A DNA stretch of 25,626 nucleotides from a virus: positions 1-25,626 of IMG/VR virus record IMGVR_UViG_3300025133_000545; one strand, written 5' to 3'. Below are positions 1 through 7,907 of the stretch, one piece after another (position 1 is the stretch's first letter; each line of letters begins with the position of its first letter). The notes under the pieces are model-generated. The model was not told the DNA's origin. It saw nothing but the letters and a program-made list of their open reading frames with translations, and searched no databases. Made by a program: the position numbers and the translations under genes.

Positions 1-19
1 ATGGAAACTTTTTTCAACT

Positions 20-442
20 TTATTTTAGTTCTCTTTGTTCATTCAAAAAACTACAACGATTACAATCATTATCTAAATCAATATTTTCTAATGGCTTTTC
101 CAACTTTAAATCTTTTAGTTTTTCATTTTCCACAATCATTTTAGTGCCGCCTGATACAAAGTTTTTGCCATCTACGGCTCTTTTAACAGTATAAAGATAA
201 AATGTTGTCTTCCACATTGATACTCTTACTATTCGCCCGGGTCGGCCATCCAATATAATTATGTCATCATTATTATAATCATTTCCAAAAAAAACTATAA
301 ACCCTGCTATTAAAGATTCTATGGTAGTTTTGAAAAATAATATCGCTACCGCCGCTATAAACATCCACCCATACTCACCCAACAAAACACTTACACTATT
401 TTGTATAGTGTTTCCTATTTCATGTGCATTTGTTACTTCCAT
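20..442 (-). CDS. small MscS-like mechanosensitive-channel-type membrane protein
   Basis: 140 aa. Residues about 25-52 form one long hydrophobic stretch (WMFIAAVAILFF...IAGFIVFF) that resembles the pore-lining helix of MscS channels. It is followed by a beta-rich segment with the pattern of the MscS beta domain: DDIIILDGRPGRIVRVSMWKTT, then MIVENEKL matching the family's IPN.k position. This is far shorter than E. coli MscS (286 aa): the first membrane helices and the C-terminal cage domain are absent, so only the pore helix and beta domain remain. ATG start behind GGGGA. It is the only gene downstream of its own consensus promoter at 534-562 within this window. The fold assignment is from motif pattern only. 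Role in the phage is unknown; osmotic control or a lysis/membrane function are guesses. Confidence 0.6.
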   Translation of the reverse strand: MEVTNAHEIGNTIQNSVSVLLGEYGWMFIAAVAILFFKTTIESLIAGFIVFFGNDYNNDDIIILDGRPGRIVRVSMWKTTFYLYTVKRAVDGKNFVSGGTKMIVENEKLKDLKLEKPLENIDLDNDCNRCSFLNEQRELK

Positions 443-533
443 CTAAATTCCCCAATACTATTTGAGAAATATTCTCTTTCACCATATCATGATTTATAAC
501 CTTCTTTCTTTTTAAAACTTATTCATTATCTAT

Positions 534-562
534 AATATAAGAAACTCTAGAGGCTTTGTCAA
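534..562 (-). promoter_or_regulatory. sigma70-like promoter upstream of the MscS-like gene
   Basis: Reading the minus strand: TTGACA (557-562), a 17-bp spacer, then TATATT (534-539). It follows the stop codon of the preceding gene directly and gives a leader of about 85 bases before the ATG at 442. The upstream AAAAAGGC flank is shared with the sites at 7436 and 19654. Confidence 0.8.
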
Positions 563-572
563 GCCTTTTTAA

Positions 573-902
573 TCATTCATCCTTATCTTCTTCTTCAAAT
601 ATTTTCAGGATGTCATCCATAGAATGTAAGATTTGCTCGTCTTCCTTACTCTTCTTTAAATCTTTTAATTTTTCTTTTTGTTCCGAAGTGAGCCCTTTAT
701 CCAAAATATTCTTAAACTCTTCATCTGGAGTAAATTCAATTAACATTCCATCACCTTCTTCAAACTCATTTATATTTTCTAATATTTCAATATATTCCTC
801 TAAATCGCCGATGTGCTGCAAAAGTCTTTCCTGCCGTTCGAGAAGGGTAGCTACAATATTAATTAACTTATTCGCATTATCCATCTTGGCTTTTCTACTC
901 AT
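573..902 (-). CDS. hypothetical acidic coiled-coil protein
   Basis: 109 aa, not recognised. The sequence is strongly charged and helical (LLERQERLLQHIGDLEEYIEILENI, then an acidic and lysine-rich tail EQKEKLKDLKKSKEDEQ), which suggests a coiled coil. No signal peptide, membrane segment or cysteine pairs. The ATG at 902 has a strong Shine-Dalgarno (GGGGAG, 5-base gap) and overlaps the end of the upstream nuclease gene by 8 bases, so the two are probably translationally coupled and cotranscribed from the promoter at 1437-1465. It ends immediately before the promoter at 534-562. Confidence 0.75.
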   Translation of the reverse strand: MSRKAKMDNANKLINIVATLLERQERLLQHIGDLEEYIEILENINEFEEGDGMLIEFTPDEEFKNILDKGLTSEQKEKLKDLKKSKEDEQILHSMDDILKIFEEEDKDE

Positions 903-1338
903 TTTGCTCCCCTTCTTTGCTCACTACAAGCGAAATGTTTTGCACCACGGCATTATACTCTTCTTTGAGCTGTTGCTCTTTTATCCTTATGAGTTCGTAT
1001 CCTTCTTTTTTTGCTATCCAGTTTTTCAGGTAGTCGTTGCGCTTTGCCATCATAATAACATAACTGGGTTTATCTCTTTTGTCGTGGTAGTATGCTCCAT
1101 CAACTTCGAGTAAGACATTATATCCTATTAGTTTAAAGTCGTAGTATCTATACCCTTGGAGGTATTTTAGTGGAACCTCTCGCTCCCACTCTATCTTTAA
1201 GTCATCCAACATATCAGCAACTACTTGTTCTAAACTACTCATTGGGCGCTTCGTTCTATTCTGCGGTGGCGGGCTGTTTTTATCACGTATCTTCCGTCGT
1301 AACCGCTCTACTGCCTTCTTATTGTATCGCTTCTTCAA
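895..1338 (-). CDS. PD-(D/E)XK-type endonuclease, Vsr/DUF559-like
   Basis: 147 aa with the core pattern of Vsr/DUF559-like restriction-fold nucleases: YYDF (about 65-68, D67), then LLEVDG (76-81; E78, D80), a conserved D..K helix (NDYLKNWIAK), and GYELIRIKEQQL (113-124), typical of the last strand and helix. The first 33 residues are very basic (RRKIRDK, KRP) and may bind DNA. The start is TTG at 1338 behind AAAGG with 8-base spacing; an in-frame stop lies upstream and no in-frame ATG precedes Met33. It could be a freestanding homing nuclease or a host-DNA-degrading or repair nuclease; context does not decide. It is the first gene after the promoter at 1437-1465 and overlaps the next gene by 8 bases. 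Confidence 0.65.
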   Translation of the reverse strand: MKKRYNKKAVERLRRKIRDKNSPPPQNRTKRPMSSLEQVVADMLDDLKIEWEREVPLKYLQGYRYYDFKLIGYNVLLEVDGAYYHDKRDKPSYVIMMAKRNDYLKNWIAKKEGYELIRIKEQQLKEEYNAVVQNISLVVSKEGEQNE

Positions 1339-1436
1339 ACTTATTACCTTTACTCATCCAAAGGTTTCACTACCTTACATCTACAACACGCCTTTTTTAG
1401 CATTACCTATATCCCCACCAAATCAAGAGTGTATAT

Positions 1437-1465
1437 AATATAAACATTTTTTATTCGTTTGTCAA
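1437..1465 (-). promoter_or_regulatory. sigma70-like promoter upstream of the nuclease gene
   Basis: Minus strand: TTGACA (1460-1465), 17-bp spacer, TATATT (1437-1442). The -35 box lies inside the last codons of the upstream gene (stop at 1451). The leader to the TTG start at 1338 is about 90 bases and carries a short AAGGT/ACCTT inverted repeat of unknown meaning. Confidence 0.8.
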
Positions 1466-1705
1466 ACCAGCTGGCTTGTCGTGCGTATCGGTGAAAAGCT
1501 CGGTTTCCTCGTGCTGATATTTTTCGAGTTTTTCTACTCTTTCCTGTAGCATCGCAATAGTCGTCTCTAAATTTTGCGCATGTGTGCGATATGCCACCAT
1601 CAGCTTCTCAGTTTCAACGATTCTGCCATGGATGGCTACGAGTATTTCGTGTGGCTCAGCATCCTGTGCCGCTTGTGCCATATGAGGGGTTAAAATATTA
1701 CTCAT
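1451..1705 (-). CDS. hypothetical coiled-coil protein
   Basis: 84 aa, not recognised. The centre (ETEKLMVAYRTHAQNLETTIAMLQERVEKLEKY) has heptad-like leucine and alanine spacing, so a coiled coil is likely; the tail is acidic. I place the start at the ATG at 1705 (MSNILTPHM) because AGGA lies five bases before it; the longer reading begins with TTG at 1717, inside that ribosome-binding site. It overlaps the end of the upstream gene by 8 bases, indicating coupled translation. The promoter for the next operon is embedded in its 3' end. Confidence 0.7.
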   Translation of the reverse strand: MSNILTPHMAQAAQDAEPHEILVAIHGRIVETEKLMVAYRTHAQNLETTIAMLQERVEKLEKYQHEETELFTDTHDKPAGLTNE

Positions 1706-2117
1706 CTCTTTCCTCAAACCTTTCTTTAAAATACTGTAACATATTATTTATAGTCTCGTTTTCTTTTTTCTTTTCTTTAGTAGAACTATCTTTCTTCGGA
1801 TGTAGAGGTGGCTGGCTCTCATCATTCGTTTTTTTTTCTTCGTTTTTCGTAGAGCCTGGCTCACTATATTCAGCCGATACTAAATGAGCTGCATTTAATA
1901 AAGAAGCATTAAGATTACTAATGTCGGCATTTAAAACCTCTATTAGTTTTAGTATCTTAAAACATTCAGAATTTCCCAGCATGGCAGAGACATTATTTTG
2001 AGATAGACTAATATGCGTATTCTTATCGAGCATCCCTAGTTGATTCTTTATCATATCTATTTCACCTAGAATACTAATAAAAACATCTAACTCTTTAGGC
2101 ATTGATTCACTATTCAT
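1698..2117 (-). CDS. hypothetical protein with charged low-complexity C-terminus
   Basis: About 139 aa, not recognised. The N-terminal 80 residues look helical (LDVFISILGEIDMIKNQLGML). From about residue 90 to 125 it is low complexity and rich in K, E, S and T (KNEEKKTNDES, KEKKKENE), so probably disordered, ending in a short helix. Several starts are possible (GTG 2123, ATG 2120, ATG 2117); ATG 2117 has the best-spaced GAGAG. It overlaps the upstream gene by 8 bases and is one of a run of small unknown genes between the polymerase gene and the promoter at 1437. Confidence 0.65.
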   Translation of the reverse strand: MNSESMPKELDVFISILGEIDMIKNQLGMLDKNTHISLSQNNVSAMLGNSECFKILKLIEVLNADISNLNASLLNAAHLVSAEYSEPGSTKNEEKKTNDESQPPLHPKKDSSTKEKKKENETINNMLQYFKERFEERDE

Positions 2118-2493
2118 CATCACTCTCGTATGTCTCTGTTTCCATAATTACCAAATTTATATCTTCCAATTGGCCTGCACTATTAAACTTTATATTAATA
2201 TCATAGTTATTAACCAATCGTGCAATATTTCCTTTTGATTTATCAAAAAGATAATATAACATTCTGTTAAATCCTTGATCGGTGTCATCTTTTTGTGCAG
2301 CATCATATATAGAATTAACAATAACCCAATGCCTGAATGTATTATCTTCAGTTAAATCTTGATCAGTAAGCCCTTGCGGAATCTCTTCACGAAGTTTTTC
2401 TGACATTTTAAGTAGATTATCTTTTATATACTCTACTCTATATTTTAATTTTTCTTCATCAACTTCTAATAGCTCTTCTATTGCTTCGCTCAT
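2110..2493 (-). CDS. hypothetical acidic protein
   Basis: 127 aa, not recognised. Soluble and acidic, beginning MSEAIEELLEVDEEKLKYRV and ending ETETYESDDE. The start is fixed by a textbook Shine-Dalgarno, AAAGGAG with 5-base spacing, in front of the ATG at 2493; the 33 bases upstream that also read open are the ribosome-binding region. A hydrophobic beta-like stretch near the end (INIKF...INLVIMET) suggests a folded C-terminal domain. Cotranscribed with its neighbours; it overlaps the next gene. Confidence 0.75.
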   Translation of the reverse strand: MSEAIEELLEVDEEKLKYRVEYIKDNLLKMSEKLREEIPQGLTDQDLTEDNTFRHWVIVNSIYDAAQKDDTDQGFNRMLYYLFDKSKGNIARLVNNYDINIKFNSAGQLEDINLVIMETETYESDDE

Positions 2494-2503
2494 AAAAACT
2501 CCT

Positions 2504-2644
2504 TTATAAAAAAGGGTTAGCTCCAAACACTTTTAAATTCTTGTTGGATAAAAACCATTCTGGGAGATAATCCAACTCAAAAATATTCATAGCTAACCCA
2601 TGCTTTTTAAATGCTTTCTCCCTCTGGACTTTCTCCAAAAGCAT
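2504..2644 (-). CDS. possible small protein overlapping the neighbouring gene
   Basis: Up to 46 aa from the ATG at 2644 (MLLEKVQREKAFKKHGLAMN...), or 28 aa from the ATG at 2590. It fills the otherwise empty 113-base gap between two genes and overlaps the upstream gene by 38 bases in another frame. The C-terminal part (LDYLPEWFLSNKNLKVFG) reads like protein. No clear Shine-Dalgarno precedes either ATG, so it may be a chance ORF. Not recognised. Confidence 0.35.
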   Translation of the reverse strand: MLLEKVQREKAFKKHGLAMNIFELDYLPEWFLSNKNLKVFGANPFL

Positions 2645-3221
2645 CTTTCGGCGAGAAGACATATTTTTTAGACTCTTGATCAATCTCATACAAACATAAC
2701 TCTTTATTTTCTTTATTTTCTTCTATATTAAATTGAATCTCATCATCGCTTTGATTATATACTTCCATAATATAGGGAATATTTAAAGGTATAAAGAAGT
2801 CATGATCATTAGGGTTCATTACGATAGTTTGTATAGGAGATTTTATTAACTGATGTGTTAGTGCATTAGGGCTCATTGCAACTTGCGCAGTCATATTGTT
2901 TTGCATAATTTCACTTATTTTATGCAACGACATATTCACCAGTATTACTCTGGGTCCAAAACTGTTTCTGATATTCTTTGTAATATTAGCTCGATTAATA
3001 TAATTACTCGCAATATACTCTTCAGTGAAACCTACAACAGCTTTGTCTTCATTACTTAAAGTAACAGTATAAAGTTGATTACCGTCTAAATTACCAACAA
3101 ACCACATATGGAAATCATTTTTAATAAGAGTGTTGAAAACAATTTGAGCAGCAATCTTCCCTGGCTTGCTCTCTATTTCTTCGGCAGGCCACTTTCGTAA
3201 ATCCGGTTTAAATGAGCCCAT
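2607..3221 (-). CDS. hypothetical protein, possible SseB-like fold
   Basis: 205 aa. The middle reads LYTVTLSNEDKAVVGFTEEYIASNY, followed by TIVMNPNDHDFFIPLNI. The order of a beta strand ending in an FT(s/e) motif, helices, and an NP motif near the end loosely resembles SseB N-terminal-domain proteins; this is a weak match by eye. The start is ATG 3221 (MGSFKPDL) because AAGGAG lies seven bases upstream; the longer reading from 3239 begins within that ribosome-binding site. It is the first gene after the polymerase, 39 bases downstream, with no promoter seen between. Confidence 0.6.
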   Translation of the reverse strand: MGSFKPDLRKWPAEEIESKPGKIAAQIVFNTLIKNDFHMWFVGNLDGNQLYTVTLSNEDKAVVGFTEEYIASNYINRANITKNIRNSFGPRVILVNMSLHKISEIMQNNMTAQVAMSPNALTHQLIKSPIQTIVMNPNDHDFFIPLNIPYIMEVYNQSDDEIQFNIEENKENKELCLYEIDQESKKYVFSPKDAFGESPEGESI

Positions 3222-3260
3222 AAAGCTTCTCCTTGACATAATAAATATCGTCGTGCCTTA

Positions 3261-6200
3261 TTAGTATAGCTCTTGTTGTAATTTTAATAGATTATCTTCC
3301 GTCAATAAACTATTGCGATCCCACGCCAAACTTCTACCAAAATTGTCAGATGTCAATTTGACAGCTACAATTTTACCGGGAACCAATTCATCTTCGCAAT
3401 ATTGCAATTTATTATGCCACACTCTAAAACTACTGCCATCTTCTGCTCTTACGTTCGCATATGGTTTACCCTTCTTTGTCTTTAGTTTCTCTACCGTGCT
3501 AATCTTTGTCCAAAAGTGCCGCGAGTTTTCTTCCTCTTCATCATATTCAGATATGTGTTGAAACTCTAAATGATTTACAAGTTCCGTCATCATCTTCAAT
3601 CTCTCTACATTTTCCGACACTCTGAATCCGACAAACTCTAACTCAAAATTAACTAACTCTTTTTCCGTATACTCTTCCATAGGAATTTTAAAGGTATCCA
3701 ATAATGCCGGTATATACTTACCCGAAATCAAATCATTAAACTGTATGCCCTCATCGTCAAATAATTTAACCATTAATGTCTTAAAGTTCTTCTTGGTCTG
3801 TAAGGTAAAAGTATTATACACATCCATAATATCACATAATGCTTTTCGCGTGTATTCTTTTCCACAAAACAGCAACCCATCAAACAACCCCAACTGAATC
3901 AATACTTTTAGACCATTGTGAGGAATCATCTTTAATTCCAAATTGTCTCTATAAAATTCTGTAAAGTCGAGCCATCCAGAACCAAAAGGTCTATTCTTTT
4001 CTATCTTGTTTAATACACTATCACCTAAACCTTTTATGTTTTTTAACCCAATAGTAATGTTATCTTTTGTCACTGAAAATTGCTTTGAGAAAGTATTAAT
4101 GTCTCCCACACTTACTACAGGGTTATCCAACAATTTTCTACCCATTGTCAACCCTAAGGCAATCTCTTCGTGTTGCCCTGTATGACTATTCAACATAACC
4201 TCTGTAAACTCTGCCGGATACTTTGCCTTGAAATAACTAGTCCAATAAGCCAAAATACTATAACTAATCGCATGTGACTTATTAAACAAATAACCCGCAT
4301 TGTCAATCAACTTCTTAGCCACTGCTTTAGTATCTTCTAAAGGCAATAACATTTTTTCTGGATGCGGATATAAGTGCTCTTCCAAATATGCATTACACTT
4401 TTTATAATCCAACCCTTCCGCGATCTTTCTAAGAATATCGCCCTGTCCAAAATTCAAACCAAGAAGATTAAACATCTGAATAAACTGCTCTTGGTAAATC
4501 ATAATGTTTTCAGTTGGCGCCAAAACATCATCAAACAATGCATGATGATCATTCTTTGATTCTTCTTGACCATTTCTTCTACGAAGAAACGCTTCGGTTG
4601 CACCTAACTTAATGACGCCAGGACGATATATTGCATTTACTGCCGCAATGTCTTCCACATTTCGTGGAACCATCTTCTGTAAGCATCTTGTTATGTTGGC
4701 TCCACCAAACTGAAACACTCCATAGGTATCACCTTCACACAATAACTCATACGCCTTATCGTAATATTTCTGTTCTTCTTCATCTAAATCTTCTCTATCA
4801 ATCGACATTCTATAAATCTCATCAATCGTTATGCCGACTTTCTTCATTACTTCCATTATAACTGATAAAGTCGAAAGACCCAACATATCAATCTTAAGAA
4901 ACTTCATACTAGCTAACTCATCAATCTGCCACTCTGTAACCAAATCACCTTCTTTTGATTTCCTCAATGGCATTACATCATACAGCGGTTGTGACGATAT
5001 AATCACCCCGCCGCCGGCAATTGTTTGATTTCTTATATTACCAATTAATGTATCAATTGTTGTAATAAAATCTTGCCCTTCCTTTTTATCCAAAGATTCC
5101 ACAAAGCCTCTTACTTCTGAATTACTATTCATCAAATCAGTAAACGAAGTTAAATCTTTATTTAGCGAAATATGTCCGCTTATTGTTTTTGCAATCTTGT
5201 TAGAAAGTTTGAAGTCAATACCTTTATCTTTTGCCAGATCGCGAAACAAAGTATTAACAGAATAGCGGGAATAGGCACAAACAGAAGCAATATTAGCGTC
5301 GCCCCACTTGGAGGCCACATAGCTTTTAACATCCGCTCTACGGTTGTCTTGGAAATCATTGTCAATGTCGGGCTCCTTAATTCTTTCCGGATTCATAAAT
5401 CGCTCAAAGAATAAGTCATATTTAATTGGATCTAAATGCGTAATACCCAACAGCCAACAAATTAACGAGCCACTTGCACTGCCACGCCCTGGCGACATAA
5501 GTATGTCATTCTCATATGCCCATTGTGTAAAATCATTTGTTATAAGGAAATAGTCTATATAACCCTTATCTGCAATCAAATCTAACTCTATTTTTAGTCT
5601 ATCTACATACTTCGGAATATCTTCTTCAACAATAAGTTTATCCCTTACCTTATCAGCCATTCCTTTTTGTAAGAGATTTAACATATACTCTTTATTGTCT
5701 TTAAAAGTGGATGGTGTCGGAAACTTGGGTTCCTTAACAGTTTCTGTATCAAGCTCGGCATGGCATCTAGAAGCTATTTCTTTTGTGCTTTCTATACCTT
5801 CATACAGATATTCATCCTCAATAATGTCACCCATACCTGCATCATACCACTTTTGTATCATCTCTTCTTCTGTGGCAAAATGTAGCTTATCTATACCCGC
5901 TTCATCAAACGAAGTATTCATTCGATATAAAAAGTTGTGAGTTTCGTGATGGTTTTCATCCACATAATGCGTGTCATTAGCGAGTAAGCACTTTACATCA
6001 TACTTCTTGCGGAATACCTCAATAAGCACTTGGTTATATTCCCGCTGCATATCCAAGTCATGAGGATGTAGCTCAATAAAAAAGTTGTCTTTACCAAAAA
6101 TGCCAAGCATATCCTCAAACCACACACTCATATCATCTATCTTATGGTTTTGCAACATTCGAGCCATTGGAGAAATAACACAAGTAGTAGTCGCGATGAT

Positions 6201-6659
6201 GCCTTTATTGTATTGACGAAGTAAGTCTAGGTCAATACTGGGTTTAGAATAAAACCCCTCCGTATTAGCAAGATAGTTTAGCTTGTATAGGTTTCCCAAC
6301 CCTTCCTGCGTTTCCGCCAACAACAGCAGGTGTGCCTTGCGCATACGCTGCTTACCCTCTTCTCTTATCTCCGTAGCGGTTTTACCTTCTTTTTCTGCAT
6401 CCGTAAGCCCACGCTGGTGTCTATCTGCTGTAAAATACATTTCGTTGCCAAGAATGATTTTGGTGCCGGTTTTCCTACCCGCTTCCGTGAAAGAATAATG
6501 GCTGGCACACGATCCGTGTTCTGTGACTGATAATGCTTCTTGCGAAATGTTTGCAGCCTTTTCACAATAGTCAATGGGTTTACCCACACCATCGAGCAGG
6601 CTGCCGAAGGAAGAATGGAGGTGGAGATGCGAAAAAGTGGTGACAGCTCTATTACTCAA
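3261..6659 (-). CDS. dnaE: DNA polymerase III alpha subunit (DnaE-type) with PHP domain
   Basis: 1132 aa, close to the usual DnaE length (about 1160). The N-terminal PHP domain keeps metal-ligand motifs: HLHLHS (11-16), TEHGS (46-50), GNE (71-73), ELHPHD (196-201) and NDTHY (228-232). The polymerase palm has PGRGSASGS (390-398), PDIDNDF (430-436, catalytic D431/D433) and KIDMLGL (third Asp at 591). FNKSHAISY (792-800) is the family's conserved loop, and an OB-fold-like region (KLKTKKGKPYANVR) lies near 1060-1110. This is the phage replicative polymerase; most T4-like phages use family B instead. Start is TTG behind AGAGGA with 7-base spacing. A dedicated promoter sits at 6690-6718. No separate proofreading exonuclease gene is visible; the intact PHP site may supply that activity (inference). 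Confidence 0.95.
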   Translation of the reverse strand: MSNRAVTTFSHLHLHSSFGSLLDGVGKPIDYCEKAANISQEALSVTEHGSCASHYSFTEAGRKTGTKIILGNEMYFTADRHQRGLTDAEKEGKTATEIREEGKQRMRKAHLLLLAETQEGLGNLYKLNYLANTEGFYSKPSIDLDLLRQYNKGIIATTTCVISPMARMLQNHKIDDMSVWFEDMLGIFGKDNFFIELHPHDLDMQREYNQVLIEVFRKKYDVKCLLANDTHYVDENHHETHNFLYRMNTSFDEAGIDKLHFATEEEMIQKWYDAGMGDIIEDEYLYEGIESTKEIASRCHAELDTETVKEPKFPTPSTFKDNKEYMLNLLQKGMADKVRDKLIVEEDIPKYVDRLKIELDLIADKGYIDYFLITNDFTQWAYENDILMSPGRGSASGSLICWLLGITHLDPIKYDLFFERFMNPERIKEPDIDNDFQDNRRADVKSYVASKWGDANIASVCAYSRYSVNTLFRDLAKDKGIDFKLSNKIAKTISGHISLNKDLTSFTDLMNSNSEVRGFVESLDKKEGQDFITTIDTLIGNIRNQTIAGGGVIISSQPLYDVMPLRKSKEGDLVTEWQIDELASMKFLKIDMLGLSTLSVIMEVMKKVGITIDEIYRMSIDREDLDEEEQKYYDKAYELLCEGDTYGVFQFGGANITRCLQKMVPRNVEDIAAVNAIYRPGVIKLGATEAFLRRRNGQEESKNDHHALFDDVLAPTENIMIYQEQFIQMFNLLGLNFGQGDILRKIAEGLDYKKCNAYLEEHLYPHPEKMLLPLEDTKAVAKKLIDNAGYLFNKSHAISYSILAYWTSYFKAKYPAEFTEVMLNSHTGQHEEIALGLTMGRKLLDNPVVSVGDINTFSKQFSVTKDNITIGLKNIKGLGDSVLNKIEKNRPFGSGWLDFTEFYRDNLELKMIPHNGLKVLIQLGLFDGLLFCGKEYTRKALCDIMDVYNTFTLQTKKNFKTLMVKLFDDEGIQFNDLISGKYIPALLDTFKIPMEEYTEKELVNFELEFVGFRVSENVERLKMMTELVNHLEFQHISEYDEEEENSRHFWTKISTVEKLKTKKGKPYANVRAEDGSSFRVWHNKLQYCEDELVPGKIVAVKLTSDNFGRSLAWDRNSLLTEDNLLKLQQELY

Positions 6660-6689
6660 AATTTATTCCTCTCTAAAAGTTGTATATAT

Positions 6690-6718
6690 AATATAACGCT
6701 TTTCTTACGCCGCGTCAA
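6690..6718 (-). promoter_or_regulatory. sigma70-like promoter for the DNA polymerase gene
   Basis: Minus strand: TTGACG (6713-6718), 17-bp spacer, TATATT (6690-6695), followed by more TA-rich sequence. The -35 box overlaps the 3' end of the HTH gene (stop at 6705). The leader to the TTG start at 6659 is short, about 25 bases. Confidence 0.75.
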
Positions 6719-6920
6719 GGCTTTTCTTGGCTCGGAGGTATATTCTATTACGAGGCATCGCCTCACTTACACCATACTTTTCTGCTATTTCTTTATAAGT
6801 CATTCCAGCTTCTCTATCTGCCACCAGGTCTTCTGTTTTTATAACGTCGCGACGAAGGAAGGCGCCAAGATGAGAAGTTTTCGGTAGGTTATTTTCTTTC
6901 TCATATCTTCTTACCACCAA
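6705..6920 (-). CDS. small helix-turn-helix protein
   Basis: 71 aa or slightly less. Residues about 31-66 (DLVADREAGMTYKEIAEKYG, then VSEAMPRNRIYLRAKK) match a resolvase/sigma-type helix-turn-helix: a helix, MTYKEIAEKYGVS, then a basic recognition helix. It may bind DNA as a small transcriptional regulator, or be the DNA-binding part of a host-takeover protein. Candidate starts are TTG 6920 and GTG 6917; neither has a good Shine-Dalgarno, but the gene overlaps the end of the preceding gene by 10 bases, so coupled translation is likely. Cotranscribed from the promoter at 7436. It directly precedes, and its 3' end contains part of, the polymerase promoter. Confidence 0.65.
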   Translation of the reverse strand: MVVRRYEKENNLPKTSHLGAFLRRDVIKTEDLVADREAGMTYKEIAEKYGVSEAMPRNRIYLRAKKSLDAA

Positions 6921-7384
6921 CTAGGAATAGCTGATGGCTCTTTCCAAGTAGCAAAATCTGCCTTATCATTGCGATAATAAGTGCGATATGCTTCTACTGT
7001 GTTACTTTGTTTATACTCAGAGGGCATACAACAGGGTGGCTCTGAGAATAATTTTTGAGGAATACGTTTGGGTGGCGACTTAAGAATAGTTTTGAGTTTA
7101 ATAATAGACGTATGAATTTTGCCATAACGTGCAGTATATTCCTCACCAAGAGCAATAAAATGCGAATATAACCATTGATAGTTTAGATGACTCTCACGTA
7201 CCCACTTAGTAGACGGATGATTTTTATGAGCTTCTTTATACAACAACTCATTATTATTTTTATCAAGAACCCGATGTGCTGTAGAAAGCATTTGTGCTGA
7301 CTCAAGTATCATCTTTACAACGTGCTTGTCACAACATTGTTGAGCAGCTACAGCAGGGTTTGGGTCTAAATAAAAGATATTCAT
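6911..7384 (-). CDS. conserved phage protein, MNIFxLDxDP family, function unknown
   Basis: 157 aa. It starts MNIFYLDPNPAVAAQQCCDK and continues HVVKMILESAQMLSTAHR, then HPSTKWVRESHLNYQWL, PCCMPSEYKQSNTVEAYRTY and a terminal W-rich SWW. I recognise this pattern from many marine and T4-like phage genomes, where the protein is usually unannotated or weakly linked to DNA glycosylases. The conserved C, H, D, K and W residues suggest an enzyme rather than a structural protein, but I cannot assign a reaction. ATG start behind AGAAG. It has its own promoter at 7436-7464 and overlaps the HTH gene. Confidence 0.75.
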   Translation of the reverse strand: MNIFYLDPNPAVAAQQCCDKHVVKMILESAQMLSTAHRVLDKNNNELLYKEAHKNHPSTKWVRESHLNYQWLYSHFIALGEEYTARYGKIHTSIIKLKTILKSPPKRIPQKLFSEPPCCMPSEYKQSNTVEAYRTYYRNDKADFATWKEPSAIPSWW

Positions 7385-7435
7385 TATTCTTCTTTCGGTA
7401 AAGTGGTTTTTAGATAGTCTAAATTCTCTTTACTA

Positions 7436-7464
7436 AATTTAACAAAATAATCGATGTTTGTCAA
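7436..7464 (-). promoter_or_regulatory. sigma70-like promoter with extended -10
   Basis: Minus strand: TTGACA (7459-7464), 17-bp spacer, TAAATT (7436-7441) preceded by TGT, giving an extended -10 that may offset the weaker hexamer. The AAAAGGC flank before the -35 is shared with sites at 534 and 19654. The -35 overlaps the stop codon of the dCMP deaminase gene. Confidence 0.7.
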
Positions 7465-7907
7465 GCCTTTTCTTTGTTTATTTTGCATAACTTTATACCA
7501 GAAAATTCTAAAAACTTTTTGCCTTCATCTATACGATACTCGTCAATATAGTGATATTCTTTTATTCCTGACGCAACCAATAACTTTGCACACCAGAGAC
7601 AAGGTGTTTGAGTAACATACATAATACAGCCATCAGTATTAATACCATTGCGTGCAGCATATCCAATAGCATTTTGCTCTGCATGGATACCTTGGAAACA
7701 CGAACCATTGCTATCCTTACCACAAGCTTCTTCACCACCTTCTTCCAAACAATTTAAGCCACCAGCGATGCTTCCATTATAACCAAAAGAAATTATTCGA
7801 TTGTCTTTAATTAGTAACGCTGCTTGTTTAGTTTTAGCACAGGAGCTACGCTCGGCTATTAATAAAGTTATTTCTGCAAAAAGCTCATCAAAACTTATTC
7901 TACTCAA
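7461..7907 (-). CDS. dCMP deaminase (ComE/dCMP deaminase family)
   Basis: 148 aa from the chosen start. Zinc-dependent cytidine-deaminase motifs are complete: HAEQNAI (H75, E77) and TPCLWC (C103, C106). The family's early AERSSCAK motif is present, and a cysteine-rich insertion (CLEEGGEEACGKDSNGSC) lies between, typical of phage and bacterial dCMP deaminases. It converts dCMP to dUMP, the substrate of ThyX encoded at 17883-18581. I choose TTG 7907 (reading SRISFDELF) because AAGGAG lies four bases upstream and it overlaps the previous stop (TTGAGTAG); the longer reading from ATG 7931 has no ribosome-binding site. Confidence 0.9.
   Translation of the reverse strand: MSRISFDELFAEITLLIAERSSCAKTKQAALLIKDNRIISFGYNGSIAGGLNCLEEGGEEACGKDSNGSCFQGIHAEQNAIGYAARNGINTDGCIMYVTQTPCLWCAKLLVASGIKEYHYIDEYRIDEGKKFLEFSGIKLCKINKEKA

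Noticed and set aside
551-566. Perfect 6-bp inverted repeat (AGGCTT/AAGCCT) that could be a terminator
   Set aside because: No T-run follows on the minus strand, and the sequence is explained by the -35 region of the promoter at 534-562.
556-1113. 185-codon plus-strand ORF
   Set aside because: It lies opposite two minus-strand genes with good ribosome-binding sites and overlaps; its composition (Ser, Phe and Leu runs) is typical of antisense to Lys- and Glu-rich coding.
3231-3258. TTGACA on the plus strand near 3231
   Set aside because: No -10-like hexamer at 16-18 bp, and no plus-strand gene follows.
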